This document shows, piece by piece, positions 30,775 to 40,911 of a stretch of 64,000 bases of DNA. The DNA is from Bacteroidaceae bacterium. Lineage in GTDB: Bacteria; Bacteroidota; Bacteroidia; Bacteroidales; Bacteroidaceae. Under the pieces are notes generated by a model. The model did not search any database. It was not told the DNA's origin and saw only the letters and a list, made by a program, of their open reading frames with translations. Every line of letters begins with the position of its first letter. Position 1 is the stretch's first letter. Both the position numbers and the translations under genes were made by a program. The stretch lies in NCBI GenBank assembly GCA_017622495.1, contig JAGAQY010000032.1, positions 50,609 through 114,608 of the forward strand, given 5' to 3'.

Positions 30775-33684
30775 TCAATAGCCGAAGATGTCTTCGGGGG
30801 TGAGACGGATGATCTTGCCCCACTTCTCCAATGACTTCATGTCGAGATCGGCTTCGCGGCCGAGGATGCAGGTGATGTACTTGCGGTCCTTGACGTTGGC
30901 CTGCTGGTAGGCTACCACATCGGCGAGGGTCATGCCCTGCACGGCTTCGTAGAGCTGGCGGCGGGTGTCCTCAGTGAGGCCCAGCTCCTCCTGGTCGAGG
31001 TAGTAGGTGAGCACGCGGTCGCGTGTGATGCGCTCGGTGCGCAGGCGGCTGATGAGGGCCTCCTTGGCAATGTCGAAGGCTTTCTCGCTCACGGGCATAT
31101 TGTTGATGATCTCGTCGAAGGCTGTGAGCGCATCGATCATCTTGTCGTTCTGCGTGGCGATGTAGGTCCAGTAGTAGGCGGGATCCTCAGTGCGCCAAGG
31201 CTCTATCATGCGGGCCGAAGCGCTGTAGGCGAGGCCACGGGCCTCGCGCATCTCCTGGAACACGATGCTGTTCATGCCACCACCGAAGTACTCGTTGTAG
31301 AGGGTGATGATGGGTGTCTTTGACACATCATACTGCTCGCCCTGGTTTGACACGGCCGACATGTATATCTGGTTGGCGTCGTAGGGGGCTATGTAGACGA
31401 TGTTCTCATCGGCACGCTGGTACTGGAAGGCCTCGTTCTTTGCCATAGCCTTCAGCTCAGCGGGTACCTTGTGCAAGCCGGCCACGGTAGCCGACACCTC
31501 TTCCATGGCCATGGGGCCGTAGTAGAGCACGCGGTGCTCATAGGTGGGGAGCTGGGCGATGGTGGCGATGAGTGCCTCGGGCTTCATGCTGCGGAACTCG
31601 CTCTCGCTGAGGATGTTCTTCGAGGGATTGACGGGACCGTAGATGCCGTACTGGCGCAGGCGGGTGAAGTTGGTGTTCTGGTTGGCCTTGCCATTGGCAC
31701 GTGACTTGAGGATGTCGGCCACGAGGTTGTCGTAAGCAGCCTGGTTGGGCTGTGCGTCGGCGATGACCTTCTCGAGCAGGGCGATGGCCTCGGCCATATT
31801 CTCAGACAGACCGCTGAGACTGATGGTGGCCTGTGTATTGCCTACACTGATATAGTAGCTGCAGGCGAGGTTGTAGAAGGCCTGCTTGATCTGGGCAGCT
31901 GTCATGTCTGATGTGCCCAGGTAGTCGAGGTAGTCGCGGGCGGTAGAGAGTGCCTTCATCTCGTTGGCACCGAAGTCGAAGATGTACTGGAGAGAGAAGA
32001 TGTCGTTCATCACGTTCTTCTTATATAATAAGGGGAGGTTGCCTACGGTGCCGCGGCTCATGTCTTTCTCGAAGTCCACGAAGACGGGCTCGATGGGAGC
32101 CACTACCGATGCCTGCACCTCGCGGAGGAAGGCGCTGGTGGTGTCGCGGTTCATGAAGATAGGTGTGATGGCGGGCTTGGCAATCTTCTTCACGCTGGGA
32201 TCCTGCCCCTGACGCTTGTAGACGATGGCGTAGTTGTTGTCCTTGAGGTGGGCATTGGCAAAGGCCACGACATCGGCCTTGGTAATCTGCTCCATGCGCT
32301 CTACGCGGTGTACCATATCGGCCCAGGGCTGTCCGTTGACGAAGCTGGTGACGAAGAGGTCGGCACGCGAGCTGTTGTCCTCGAGCATCTGCTGCACCTG
32401 TAGCTTGTAGTTGGCGATGCCGGCAGCGAGCAGCGACTCATCCCAATCGCCACGGCGCAGGGCGTCGATCTGAGCGAGCAGCAGCTCCTTCACCTCATCG
32501 AGCGACTGTCCCTGCTTGGGAGAGCCCTGCATGAAGTAGGCCGTGTAGTCGGTCTGGTCGTAGGGGAAGGCATAGGCCGAGAGCAGCTTCTGCTCCTGCA
32601 TGAGGTTGAGGTCGATGAGACCTGCCTGGCCGTTGCTCATGATGGAGCTGATGACGCTCAGCATGAGTGCCTCGTCGGAAGCAGCACCGGGGAAGCGCCA
32701 TGCGAGGGCTACGCGCTCTGATTCCAGGCCCCACACCTCGCGCACGATGGGCTCGGTGATCTCGGCCTCGGGCTCGAAGCTCATCATCTGCAGCTCGGGG
32801 TTGGGCTGCATATCGCCGAAGTACTTCTCGATGATGTCCATCGCCTCATCGAAGTCGAAGTCGCCCGACATACAGATCGCCATATTGTTGGGCACATACC
32901 ATTTCTTATAATAGTTTTTGATGTTGGTGATGGAGGGGTTCTTGAGGTGCTCCTGTGTGCCCAGCACGGTCTGTGTGCCGTAGGGGTGGTGGGTAAACAG
33001 TGCCGAGAACATGGCCTCGGTGAGCTTGCGGCTATCGCGGGTGAGGCTCATGTTCTTCTCCTCATATACGGTCTCCAGCTCGGTATGGAAACCGCGGATG
33101 ACGTTGTGCTTGAAGCGGTCGGCCTGAATCTTTGCCCAGTTTTCCAGCTGGTTGGAGGGGATATCCTCGATGTAGCAGGTGACATCGAAGCTGGTGTAGG
33201 CATTGGTGCCGTCGGCACCGATGGCAGCCATCAGCTTGTCATACTCGTTGGGGATGGAGAGCTTGGATGCCTCGTATGAGAGGCTGTCGATCTGGCGGTA
33301 GATGGCGGTGCGCTCGGCCTCGTCGGTCTTGGTGCGGTACACCTCGAAGAGTGCCTCAATCTGGTCGAGCAGGGGCTTCTCCTCGGCGTAGTTCTGTGTG
33401 CCGAAGTTCTCGGTGCCCTTGAACATCAGGTGCTCGAAGTAGTGGGCAAGGCCGGTAGTCTCGGCGGGGTCGTTCTTGCCACCCACACGCACGGGGATGT
33501 AGGTCTGTATGCGCGGAGTCTCCTTATTTACGGTGAGGTACACCTTCAATCCATTGTCCAATGTGTAGATACGGCTCTGCATGGGGTCGCCGTCGACAGT
33601 CTCGTAGCTGCGCTTGCCGGCACATGATGAGAGCATCAGCGTGGCGGCCACTACGGACAGCATAGAAAATAAAAACTTTTTCAT
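30775..33684 (-). CDS. M16-family zinc metallopeptidase, lipoprotein
   Basis: 969 residues, the two-half type of M16 (pitrilysin/insulinase fold). A lipoprotein signal is present (MLSVVAATLMLSSC, Cys21). The active-site motif HxxEH is His81-Tyr-Phe-Glu84-His85 in GLAHYFEHLMFKG, with the third zinc ligand likely in ELETVYEEKN. The C-terminal half has the noncatalytic M16 domain (GGGMNSIVFQEMREARGLAY). It probably degrades peptides in the periplasm. The promoter lies at 33711-33718 and is directly preceded by the AAACAAGTTT-type hairpin element seen also at three other genes. Confidence 0.95.
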   Translation of the reverse strand: MKKFLFSMLSVVAATLMLSSCAGKRSYETVDGDPMQSRIYTLDNGLKVYLTVNKETPRIQTYIPVRVGGKNDPAETTGLAHYFEHLMFKGTENFGTQNYAEEKPLLDQIEALFEVYRTKTDEAERTAIYRQIDSLSYEASKLSIPNEYDKLMAAIGADGTNAYTSFDVTCYIEDIPSNQLENWAKIQADRFKHNVIRGFHTELETVYEEKNMSLTRDSRKLTEAMFSALFTHHPYGTQTVLGTQEHLKNPSITNIKNYYKKWYVPNNMAICMSGDFDFDEAMDIIEKYFGDMQPNPELQMMSFEPEAEITEPIVREVWGLESERVALAWRFPGAASDEALMLSVISSIMSNGQAGLIDLNLMQEQKLLSAYAFPYDQTDYTAYFMQGSPKQGQSLDEVKELLLAQIDALRRGDWDESLLAAGIANYKLQVQQMLEDNSSRADLFVTSFVNGQPWADMVHRVERMEQITKADVVAFANAHLKDNNYAIVYKRQGQDPSVKKIAKPAITPIFMNRDTTSAFLREVQASVVAPIEPVFVDFEKDMSRGTVGNLPLLYKKNVMNDIFSLQYIFDFGANEMKALSTARDYLDYLGTSDMTAAQIKQAFYNLACSYYISVGNTQATISLSGLSENMAEAIALLEKVIADAQPNQAAYDNLVADILKSRANGKANQNTNFTRLRQYGIYGPVNPSKNILSESEFRSMKPEALIATIAQLPTYEHRVLYYGPMAMEEVSATVAGLHKVPAELKAMAKNEAFQYQRADENIVYIAPYDANQIYMSAVSNQGEQYDVSKTPIITLYNEYFGGGMNSIVFQEMREARGLAYSASARMIEPWRTEDPAYYWTYIATQNDKMIDALTAFDEIINNMPVSEKAFDIAKEALISRLRTERITRDRVLTYYLDQEELGLTEDTRRQLYEAVQGMTLADVVAYQQANVKDRKYITCILGREADLDMKSLEKWGKIIRLTPEDIFGY

Positions 33685-33710
33685 ACCTATTAATATTTAT
33701 ATTCAGGGGA

Positions 33711-33773
33711 CAAAAGTACGTAAAAGTGAGCGAAATATAAAACTTGTTTTAATATTTCTCAGCGAACGCATAT
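33711..33773 (-). promoter_or_regulatory. Hairpin-type promoter of the M16 peptidase
   Basis: On the minus strand: TTCGCTGAG, hairpin core AATATTAAAACAAGTTTTAT, TTTCGCTCAC, then -7 box TACTTTTG (33711-33718). Same layout as at 36811-36872, 44265-44332 and 52547-52608. Confidence 0.75.
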
Positions 33774-33897
33774 TACTTTCACAACGAAAGTTGTAAAACT
33801 ACGTGAAAGTACGTAAAGAAAGATGCAATACAATATCTTTTTTACCAGGCCGCAAAGATTTAGAAGAAAATGTTACGATTAGGTAAAGAAAATTCGC

Positions 33898-33905
33898 TAT
33901 TTTTG
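33898..33905 (+). promoter_or_regulatory. -7 box (TATTTTTG) for purD
   Basis: Matches TAnnTTTG. It is 36 bp before the upstream ATG at 33941 and 123 bp before the conserved start at 34028. Confidence 0.55.
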
Positions 33906-34027
33906 TACTTTCAATTGGTACACAACAAAAAACACCCATCATGGCAATAGGCATCAGAAACATTGTTCCAGAATATCCCGCTAAAGAAAAAACTGTTTAT
34001 TTCCACGATATAGAAATGGTAAAAGCA

Positions 34028-35299
34028 ATGAGAATATTATTATTGGGCAGCGGCGGACGCGAACACGCCCTGGCTTGGAAAATCAGCCAAAGCAAGAAAG
34101 TAGAGAAACTGTATATCGCACCGGGCAATGCCGGCACGGGCGAAGTAGGCGAAAACGTGGCTCTCGCAGCTACCGACTTTGAAGGCATTAAGGCATTCGT
34201 ACTGGCCAACGGCATCGACATGCTGGTGGTAGGCCCCGAAGACCCGCTGGTAAAGGGTATCTACGACTATTTCCGCGACGATGAGCAACTGAAAGGAATA
34301 CCTGTGATAGGTCCCTCAAAGGCAGGCGCCACACTGGAAGGCAGCAAGGACTTTGCCAAGGCATTCATGATGCGTCACGGCATACCCACGGCACGCTACC
34401 AGACCTTCACACAAGAGACACTGGATGAGGGTATCGCCTTCATCCATACCCTTGAGGCTCCTTATGTGCTGAAAGCCGACGGGCTATGCGCCGGCAAGGG
34501 CGTACTCATACTCCCCACCATCGAGGAGGCCGAGAAGGAGCTGCGCGAGATGCTTGGCGGCATGTTTGGCAGCGCATCGGCCAGCGTAGTGATAGAGGAG
34601 TTCCTCAGCGGCGTAGAGTGCTCGGTATTCGTGCTTACCGACGGCAAGAGCTACAAGCTGCTGCCCGAAGCCAAGGACTATAAGCGCATAGGCGAAGGCG
34701 ACACAGGCCTCAACACAGGCGGCATGGGCTCTATCTCGCCCGTACCCTTTGCCGATGCTGCATGGATGCAGAAGGTAGAGGAGCGCATCGTACGCCCCAC
34801 CGTAGAGGGACTGGCTGCCGAGGGCATCGACTACAAAGGATTCATCTTCTTCGGACTCATCAACGTGAAGGGCGAGCCCATGGTAATCGAGTATAACGTG
34901 CGCATGGGCGATCCCGAGACCGAAAGCGTGATGCTGCGCCTGAAGAGCGATATCGTGGACCTCTTCGAGGGTGTGGCCCAGGGCAACCTCGGCGAACGCA
35001 CCATCGAGTTTGACCCACGCAGCGCCGTATGTGTAATGCTCGTATCGGGCGGATACCCCGGCGAGTACAAGAAGGGTTACCCCATCACAGGATTTGACAA
35101 GGTGGAGGGCAGCTACCTCTTCCATGCCGGCACTACCACAAAGGACGGACAGGTGGTGACCAACGGAGGACGCGTGATTGCCGTAAGCTCGTATGGCGAT
35201 ACGCAACTGGAGGCACTGGCCACCTCATTCAAGAACGCGCAGGCACTACACTTCACCGACATGTATTGCCGCAGCGATATAGGAAAGGATATCCTCTGA
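34028..35299 (+). CDS. purD: Phosphoribosylamine-glycine ligase PurD
   Basis: 423 residues from the ATG at 34028, chosen because the family starts with [18 protein letters not shown]; an in-frame ATG at 33941 would add 29 residues of non-conserved sequence. PurD ligates glycine to phosphoribosylamine in purine synthesis. Visible are the N-terminal nucleotide fold, [35 protein letters not shown], the ATP-grasp segment [43 protein letters not shown] and [17 protein letters not shown]. Because the promoter lies so close to 33941, the longer form cannot be excluded. Confidence 0.95.
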   Translation: MRILLLGSGGREHALAWKISQSKKVEKLYIAPGNAGTGEVGENVALAATDFEGIKAFVLANGIDMLVVGPEDPLVKGIYDYFRDDEQLKGIPVIGPSKAGATLEGSKDFAKAFMMRHGIPTARYQTFTQETLDEGIAFIHTLEAPYVLKADGLCAGKGVLILPTIEEAEKELREMLGGMFGSASASVVIEEFLSGVECSVFVLTDGKSYKLLPEAKDYKRIGEGDTGLNTGGMGSISPVPFADAAWMQKVEERIVRPTVEGLAAEGIDYKGFIFFGLINVKGEPMVIEYNVRMGDPETESVMLRLKSDIVDLFEGVAQGNLGERTIEFDPRSAVCVMLVSGGYPGEYKKGYPITGFDKVEGSYLFHAGTTTKDGQVVTNGGRVIAVSSYGDTQLEALATSFKNAQALHFTDMYCRSDIGKDIL

Positions 35300-35326
35300 A
35301 TGAGGGTTGAGGGTTGATGGTCATCA

Positions 35327-36301
35327 ATGAATAAGATTACCCATTTCATCGTGCATAGTAAGGTGGCAACAGCAATTGCCGCCTTGCTATGTATAGGTGT
35401 ATGGATATATGCCATCATAGAAAGCGGAAACGGAGGAGTGCTGTCGTACCTGAATCTGCTGCTATACGTCATCTTCGGGATGCTAATAGGCAGCGCCAAT
35501 GAGCGAGCGGCTACAGGCAGCCAGAGGACGACTCTCCACACAACCCTCTACTACATGGGCTGTGCCATCAATCCGCAACTCGCCGTATGGCAAGAGAGCA
35601 CTATATGCCTCATGCTCATGGTAGCCGCATACCGTATCATGGCAACCACCTACCGCGGGCGCACCGCCATGGGCAGCTACTTTGCAGCCTTTGCGCTCGT
35701 GGGCATAGCCAGCATCTATAGCCCACAGCTGCTCTACCTGGTTCCTGTACTGATACTCTGCTGCGGTTTCATGCAGTCGCTCCATGCACGCACAGCCATC
35801 GCTTCCCTACTGGGCGTGCTGGTACCCTACTGGGTGGCATTCAGCATACTCTACCTCACCGATAACACCCATCTGGTGCAGTCCTTCGTGGAAAGGCTCA
35901 CAGCCGGCGTATCCTATGCACCGGCAGCGCTGCATGTACCTATCGGAAAAGGCGATACCCTCGCCATACCGATGATAGCCATACAATGGGTTTGGGCACT
36001 GATGCTCGCCATACCGGCAATCATACGACACACCCTGTCGGGCACCTCAAAGGTGAAGACACGCGCTATCCAGAACATGCAGATAGGGCACATGGGCACA
36101 CTGTTCGTCGGCATGCTTATCCTCCCCTCACTGTACACGACAATGCAGCCTGTACTGATAACGCTCACCGCTACCATAGGCTACGGGTTCTTCGTATCTG
36201 AGAACAAGAGCCGCGGACGGGACATCTGGCTCATCACATTGTTTGTTATCTGGCTACTCATCCTCGGCCTCAACGTATGGAACAGCTTCTCGACATACTG
36301 A
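35327..36301 (+). CDS. Polytopic membrane protein of unknown function
   Basis: 324 residues with about ten hydrophobic segments (for example VATAIAALLCIGVWIYAIIE, LSYLNLLLYVIFGMLIGSA, YFAAFALVGIASIYSPQLLY, VPVLILCCGFM, IASLLGVLVPYWVAFSILYL). No family recognised. It follows purD by 27 bp and overlaps the next membrane gene by 25 bp, so the three are probably one operon. Proteins of this type beside purD and a DedA-like gene occur in other Bacteroidales; the role is unknown. Confidence 0.75.
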   Translation: MNKITHFIVHSKVATAIAALLCIGVWIYAIIESGNGGVLSYLNLLLYVIFGMLIGSANERAATGSQRTTLHTTLYYMGCAINPQLAVWQESTICLMLMVAAYRIMATTYRGRTAMGSYFAAFALVGIASIYSPQLLYLVPVLILCCGFMQSLHARTAIASLLGVLVPYWVAFSILYLTDNTHLVQSFVERLTAGVSYAPAALHVPIGKGDTLAIPMIAIQWVWALMLAIPAIIRHTLSGTSKVKTRAIQNMQIGHMGTLFVGMLILPSLYTTMQPVLITLTATIGYGFFVSENKSRGRDIWLITLFVIWLLILGLNVWNSFSTY

Positions 36302-36744
36302 TCAACTATGGTCCTATAGGCATGTTCATTGCCGCTTTCCTTGCCGGAAGCATCCTACCCTTCAGCAGCGAAACGGTCATGATAGCCTTGCTGGCTGCGG
36401 GCGTCAACCCATGGGTGCTGCTACTCAATGCTGCCATAGGAAACTCAATCGGCGGCATCACCTGCTACTGCATAGGACGCATCACTACACCCGAAAAGGT
36501 GCAGCGACTGTTCCGCATCAAGCCGCAACACATGGCACGCGCCCACCAGCTGGTAGAGCGCTGGGGAGCGTGGATGGGACTCTTCTGCTGGCTACCGATA
36601 CTTGGCGATGCCATCCTGGTGACGCTGGGCATCATGCGGTCGAACCCTCTCCTCACCAACATCGCCATGATTATCGGACGCACCCTGCGCTACACCTTCG
36701 TATTGCTGTCGGCAATGGGGATAGGCAAGTTGATTCTCAATTAA
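36277..36744 (+). CDS. YqaA/DedA-like (VTT domain) membrane protein
   Basis: 155 residues. It has the short YqaA-type layout: an N-terminal FIAAFLAGSILPFSSETVMI (the SxxPxxSE pattern), a central NSIGGITCYCIGRI (G-x-x-x-G-x-x-G re-entrant type) and a later WGAWMGLFCWLPILGDAILV helix. The family contains membrane proteins linked to envelope homeostasis, lipid transport in related DedA proteins, or metal resistance. The start overlaps the 3' end of the upstream gene by 25 bp in a different frame. No terminator is evident before the next promoter. Confidence 0.85.
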   Translation: MEQLLDILINYGPIGMFIAAFLAGSILPFSSETVMIALLAAGVNPWVLLLNAAIGNSIGGITCYCIGRITTPEKVQRLFRIKPQHMARAHQLVERWGAWMGLFCWLPILGDAILVTLGIMRSNPLLTNIAMIIGRTLRYTFVLLSAMGIGKLILN

Positions 36745-36758
36745 AACCACAACAAACG

Positions 36759-36789
36759 TTGTATATTCGCCCGTTTATCACTACCTTTG
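36759..36789 (+). promoter_or_regulatory. Promoter P1 of the nucleoside kinase
   Basis: TTG (36759-36761), 20-bp spacer, TACCTTTG (36782-36789). It is followed by the 14-mer GTAAACCGCGAAGA at 36792-36805, repeated after P2. Confidence 0.7.
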
Positions 36790-36810
36790 CGGTAAACCGC
36801 GAAGATTTTC

Positions 36811-36888
36811 TGCACTCGCAGTGAAATATTGAAACAAGTTTCATATATCTCGCTCGTTTGTTATTATCTTTGCAGTAAACCGCGAAGA
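36811..36888 (+). promoter_or_regulatory. Hairpin-type promoter P2 of the nucleoside kinase
   Basis: TGCACTCGC, hairpin core TGAAACAAGTTTCA (36829-36842), TCTCGCTCG, then -7 box TATCTTTG (36865-36872). The 14-mer GTAAACCGCGAAGA recurs at 36875-36888, 83 bp from its first copy. Confidence 0.75.
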
Positions 36889-36915
36889 CAGTGTAATCGC
36901 ATAAAACCAACCACT

Positions 36916-38565
36916 ATGATAAAGATACGTTGCCGCAACAATGGTGCCATACTGGAATGTGTTCCCGGCACCATCCTCCAGGAGGTGTATGACTCCCTAT
37001 CGCTGAACATGCCTTATGGTGCTGTAAGCGCCCGGGTAAACAACAAGGTAGAGGGCCTCGGATTTAGGGTCTACAACCATAAGGACGTGGAGTTCCTCGA
37101 CATCACCTCCGATTCAGGCATGCGCACCTATGTGCGCAGTCTCTTCTTCGTGCTCACCAAAGCGATAGGAGACCTCTATCCCGAAGGAGAAATCATCATC
37201 GAGCACCCTGTATCGAAGGGTTACTTCTGCAACCTGCGCATCGACCGCCCAGTGACACAGGCCGATGTGGATGCAGTAAAGCAACGTATGCAGGAAATCA
37301 TCGCGGCAGACATACCCATACGCCGCATCAACTGCCCTACCGACAAGGCCATTGAGGTGTTCCGCAATGTGGGACGCAACGACGTGGTAACCCTGCTCGA
37401 GACTACCGGGAAACTCTACTGCACCTATTACAAACTGGGAGACAAGGCAGACTACTACTATGGCAGCCTGCTCACCTCAACGGGCAAGATACACCTGTTC
37501 GAGTTGCAGCAATATCACGACGGACTACTACTACGCGTACCTAGCCGCGAGAACCCCGACATCCTGGAAGAACTGGTACGGCAAGACAAGATGCTGAACG
37601 TATTCAATGTGCACCACAACTGGCAAGAGATCCTCGGAGTGAGTACCGTGGGCGACTTCAACACCGCCTGCCGAACAGGACATGCCACCGACCTCATCAA
37701 TGTGGCCGAAGCACTACAAGAGAAACGCATCGCCGGCATTGCTGATGATATACACCACCGCAAATCACGTATCGTGCTCATATCAGGGCCCTCATCGTCG
37801 GGAAAGACCACCTTCAGCAAGCGCCTCTCCATACAGCTCATGACCAATGGCCTGCGCCCTGTAGCCCTCTCACTCGACGACTATTTCGTAGACCGTGAGC
37901 TCACCCCACTCGACGAGAATGGAGACTATGACTTCGAGTCACTCTATGCCCTCGACCTGCCCTTCTTCAATGCACAGCTCAACGCGTTGCTGCAGGGCGA
38001 AGAGGTACAACTCACCAAGTTTGACTTCACCATAGGCAAGCGCCTGCTCACCGACCGCAAGCTGCGCATCGACGACAACACGGTACTCATCATCGAAGGC
38101 ATACATGCCCTCAACCCCGAGCTTACCCAACATATCGCTCCTGCAGACAAGTACAAGATCTATGTGTCGGCCCTCACCAGCATCATGCTCGACGACCATA
38201 ACTATATCCCTACTACCGACAACCGCCTGCTGCGCCGTATACTGCGCGACTACAAGTACCGTGGCTACTCGGCCGAAGATACCATCTCGCGCTGGCCCAG
38301 TGTGCGCAAGGGTGAAGACAAATGGATATTCCCCTTCCAGGAGAATGCCGATGCCATGTTCAACTCGGCACTGATGTTTGAGTTGGCCATCCTGAAGGGA
38401 CACCTCATCCCCATATTGGAACAGGTAAAGGAGAATCGCCCCGAGTATAGCGAAGCCTACCGCCTGCATAAATTCCTGCAATACTTCGAGTCTATCCCCG
38501 ACAATGACCTACCCCCCACCTCCCTACTCCGCGAGTTCCTGGGAGGCAGCAGCTTCACGTATTAG
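36916..38565 (+). CDS. Uridine-kinase-like nucleoside kinase with TGS/ThrRS-like N-terminus
   Basis: 549 residues from the ATG at 36916; an in-frame ATG at 36829 would add a tail that lies across promoter P2, so it was rejected. Residues 1-60 resemble a TGS domain (MIKIRCRNNGAILECVPGTI) and 60-250 the second domain of threonyl-tRNA synthetase (EIIIEHPVSKGYFCNLRID). The C-terminal half is a P-loop kinase of the uridine kinase/PRK type: Walker A at 291-298 (GPSSSGKTTFSKR), SLDDYFVDRELTP, and IEGIHALNPELT. The combination is known in Bacteroidetes as a nucleoside kinase; the physiological substrate is not established here. Confidence 0.9.
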   Translation: MIKIRCRNNGAILECVPGTILQEVYDSLSLNMPYGAVSARVNNKVEGLGFRVYNHKDVEFLDITSDSGMRTYVRSLFFVLTKAIGDLYPEGEIIIEHPVSKGYFCNLRIDRPVTQADVDAVKQRMQEIIAADIPIRRINCPTDKAIEVFRNVGRNDVVTLLETTGKLYCTYYKLGDKADYYYGSLLTSTGKIHLFELQQYHDGLLLRVPSRENPDILEELVRQDKMLNVFNVHHNWQEILGVSTVGDFNTACRTGHATDLINVAEALQEKRIAGIADDIHHRKSRIVLISGPSSSGKTTFSKRLSIQLMTNGLRPVALSLDDYFVDRELTPLDENGDYDFESLYALDLPFFNAQLNALLQGEEVQLTKFDFTIGKRLLTDRKLRIDDNTVLIIEGIHALNPELTQHIAPADKYKIYVSALTSIMLDDHNYIPTTDNRLLRRILRDYKYRGYSAEDTISRWPSVRKGEDKWIFPFQENADAMFNSALMFELAILKGHLIPILEQVKENRPEYSEAYRLHKFLQYFESIPDNDLPPTSLLREFLGGSSFTY

Positions 38566-38580
38566 TACCCTACACCAGCA

Positions 38581-40020
38581 ATGAAAGGCAAATCGACACA
38601 AATACAGATACAAGGGCAGCAGATGCTGCAAACGCAGAGCCTGTCTCCGCTGCAGATACTGATTGCACGCTTGCTGCAACTCACCACCGTAGAGATGGAA
38701 GAGCGTGTACGTGGCGAGGTGATAGACAACCCGGCCCTGGAGTCGGCTCCACAAGACGAAGAGAACGTCGGCTACAACGAGGAGAGTGGTCACGAGACCA
38801 ACGAAGACCTCATCAAGGGCGACTACAGCAGCGAAGACGACATTCCCGACTACAAGCTCAACGGCCTGCCCCAAAGCGCCGAGCAGCAAGCCTTCTCGTA
38901 TGCCTCGACCCAATCGTTCTACGACTATCTCCTGGAGCAACTGCACGAGCAACCTCTCACCGAGGAGCAGACCACCATCGGCGAATACCTGATAGGTTCG
39001 CTCGATGAGGACGGGCTGCTGCACAAGTCGCTCATCAGCATAGCCGACGAGCTGGCCATCTACCACGACATAGATGTGAGTACCAGTGTCATCGAAGAGG
39101 TATTGCTAACCATACAGCAGTTTGACCCCGCAGGCATCGGGGCACGTAGCCTACAAGAATGCCTGCTGCTACAGCTCCATCGCAAAGAGGCCACCCCAGC
39201 CATCGAGCAGCAGATTCGTATAGTAGAACAATGCTATGAGGAGTTTACCCGCAAGAATTGGGACAAGATAACAGACAAACTCGGATGGAGTGCCGAAGAG
39301 GTAGCTGCTGTCATCGCCGAACTGGTAAAACTCAACCCACGCCCCGGCAGCGCGTTGGGCGAGAGCCTGGAGCGAGGCACCGTACAGATAGTGCCCGACT
39401 TTATCGTGGAGACCTTCGATGATGAGATTACCCTGAGCCTCAACAACCAGAACACGCCACGTCTGCGTGTAAGCAACGATTTCATGCAGATGCTGGGCGA
39501 GCAGGCGGCTTCAGACAATGCCGACAGCCGCAACGCAGCGCAGTTCCTACGGCAGAAAATCGAGTCGGCACGCGAATTCATCAATGCCATACAGCAGCGC
39601 GAGCATACCCTCCTGGCCACCATGCAGGCCATCATCGACCTGCAGCGCCCCTTCTTCCTCGAAGGCGACGAGGCACTGCTGCGCCCGCTTATCCTCAAGG
39701 ATGTAGCTGAGGTAACAGGCTTTGATGTCTCTACCATCTCACGCGCCACCATCAGCAAATACGTACAGACCAGCTTCGGCATCTTCCCCCTTCGCTACTT
39801 CTTCAGCGACGGTATAGCCAAGGCAGAGGGCGAAGAGGTATCTATCAAGGAGGTGCACAACCTGCTCAGGCAATTGGTCGACAATGAAGACAAGACAGCC
39901 CCCCTTACCGACGAACAACTCATGGAGGCTCTTGCCAAACATGGATTCCGTGTAGCCCGACGCACCATCGCCAAATACCGCGACCAGCTGAATATACCTA
40001 CTGCACGTATGAGAAGATAG
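38581..40020 (+). CDS. rpoN: RNA polymerase sigma-54 factor RpoN
   Basis: 479 residues. Region I is Gln/Leu-rich (MKGKSTQIQIQGQQMLQTQ, then SLSPLQILIARLLQLT). The core-binding domain contains FDPAGIGARSLQECLLLQL, and DVAEVTGFDVSTISRATISK is the HTH region. The RpoN box for the -24 element is present near the end (ARRTIAKYRDQLNIP). Sigma-54 depends on AAA+ activators; none is in the window. It follows the nucleoside kinase by 15 bp and is probably co-transcribed with it. Confidence 0.96.
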   Translation: MKGKSTQIQIQGQQMLQTQSLSPLQILIARLLQLTTVEMEERVRGEVIDNPALESAPQDEENVGYNEESGHETNEDLIKGDYSSEDDIPDYKLNGLPQSAEQQAFSYASTQSFYDYLLEQLHEQPLTEEQTTIGEYLIGSLDEDGLLHKSLISIADELAIYHDIDVSTSVIEEVLLTIQQFDPAGIGARSLQECLLLQLHRKEATPAIEQQIRIVEQCYEEFTRKNWDKITDKLGWSAEEVAAVIAELVKLNPRPGSALGESLERGTVQIVPDFIVETFDDEITLSLNNQNTPRLRVSNDFMQMLGEQAASDNADSRNAAQFLRQKIESAREFINAIQQREHTLLATMQAIIDLQRPFFLEGDEALLRPLILKDVAEVTGFDVSTISRATISKYVQTSFGIFPLRYFFSDGIAKAEGEEVSIKEVHNLLRQLVDNEDKTAPLTDEQLMEALAKHGFRVARRTIAKYRDQLNIPTARMRR

Positions 40021-40071
40021 AAATGGCCTACCTCATAGGGCATTACTGGGGACAGGAGTGACTATTGCTGA

Positions 40072-40809
40072 TTAAAATCGCATCACCACACCCAGTGTGG
40101 CACCTTCATGGCTCACCGATGGACACACGAAAGCATCGCATCCGGTAAGGCGATACATGGCTTTCCTGGTATAGGGAAGCAACCAATAGCCTATGCGGGC
40201 GCTAAGAATACCTATACCGGCACCGGCAAACACATCGGTAAACCAATGATGATTGTTGTATACACGCAATACGCCCACAGCAGCAGCAATAGTGTAGGCA
40301 CCTACAGAGTACCAGGGCGAGTCGTCGCCATACTCGATGCGCACCAACTCGGCTCCCATAAAGGTGGTAGCAGTATGACCCGAGGGGAAGGAGTTATTGG
40401 CCGAGCCATCAGGGCGTGGCTCACGCACGGTGTACTTGATGGCATTGACCATAATGCCAAGAGTGAGGTATGAGGTAGCCAACTCGAGAGTGCGATCCAC
40501 ATAGTTGTGCCTGGCATCGGCACCGAGCAGGCTGAGCCCGTATACCGAAGCCAGAGGCACATATTGCAAGTAGTCATCCACGACGACACGGTGATCACCA
40601 CGCCATTCGTCCAGATAGTCGCGCACCTCGTAACGCGAATTCTTGACAGGCTCAATAAAGCCCAGGGTACCTGCACCTATCAGCGACAGCGGCATGATGA
40701 CCTCGCCTGCCTTGAAGTTGGACTTCACGGTAAGGCTATCGGTCCGCGCATGAGCACACATTGGTAATGCGAGCAGCAGGGTCAGTATAAGGGAAAAGGT
40801 CTTGCGCAT
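40072..40809 (-). CDS. PAP2-family phosphatase
   Basis: 245 residues with an N-terminal signal or anchor (LILTLLLALPMCAHA). The three PAP2 motifs can be read: KYTVREPRPDG (KxxxxxxRP), SFPSGHTATTF (PSGH) and RVYNNHHWFTDVFAGA (SRxxxxxHxxxD variant). The family dephosphorylates lipid phosphates such as undecaprenyl pyrophosphate or lipid A in the periplasm; the substrate is not clear. It is transcribed divergently from sdaA from a -7 box at 40838-40845. Confidence 0.93.
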   Translation of the reverse strand: MRKTFSLILTLLLALPMCAHARTDSLTVKSNFKAGEVIMPLSLIGAGTLGFIEPVKNSRYEVRDYLDEWRGDHRVVVDDYLQYVPLASVYGLSLLGADARHNYVDRTLELATSYLTLGIMVNAIKYTVREPRPDGSANNSFPSGHTATTFMGAELVRIEYGDDSPWYSVGAYTIAAAVGVLRVYNNHHWFTDVFAGAGIGILSARIGYWLLPYTRKAMYRLTGCDAFVCPSVSHEGATLGVVMRF

Positions 40810-40837
40810 CAGAACAAAAAATACAATTAATTGTCTG

Positions 40838-40874
40838 CAAAGATAGCATATCTTATGGAATTAAGTTACCTTTG
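40838..40874. promoter_or_regulatory. Divergent promoters for PAP2 phosphatase (-) and sdaA (+)
   Basis: Minus-strand TATCTTTG at 40838-40845 and plus-strand TACCTTTG at 40867-40874 are 21 bp apart. The small palindrome GATAGCATATC lies between them. Confidence 0.65.
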
Positions 40875-40911
40875 CTGTAGAAATAGTAAAAACATTTAAC
40901 AAGCATACGTC

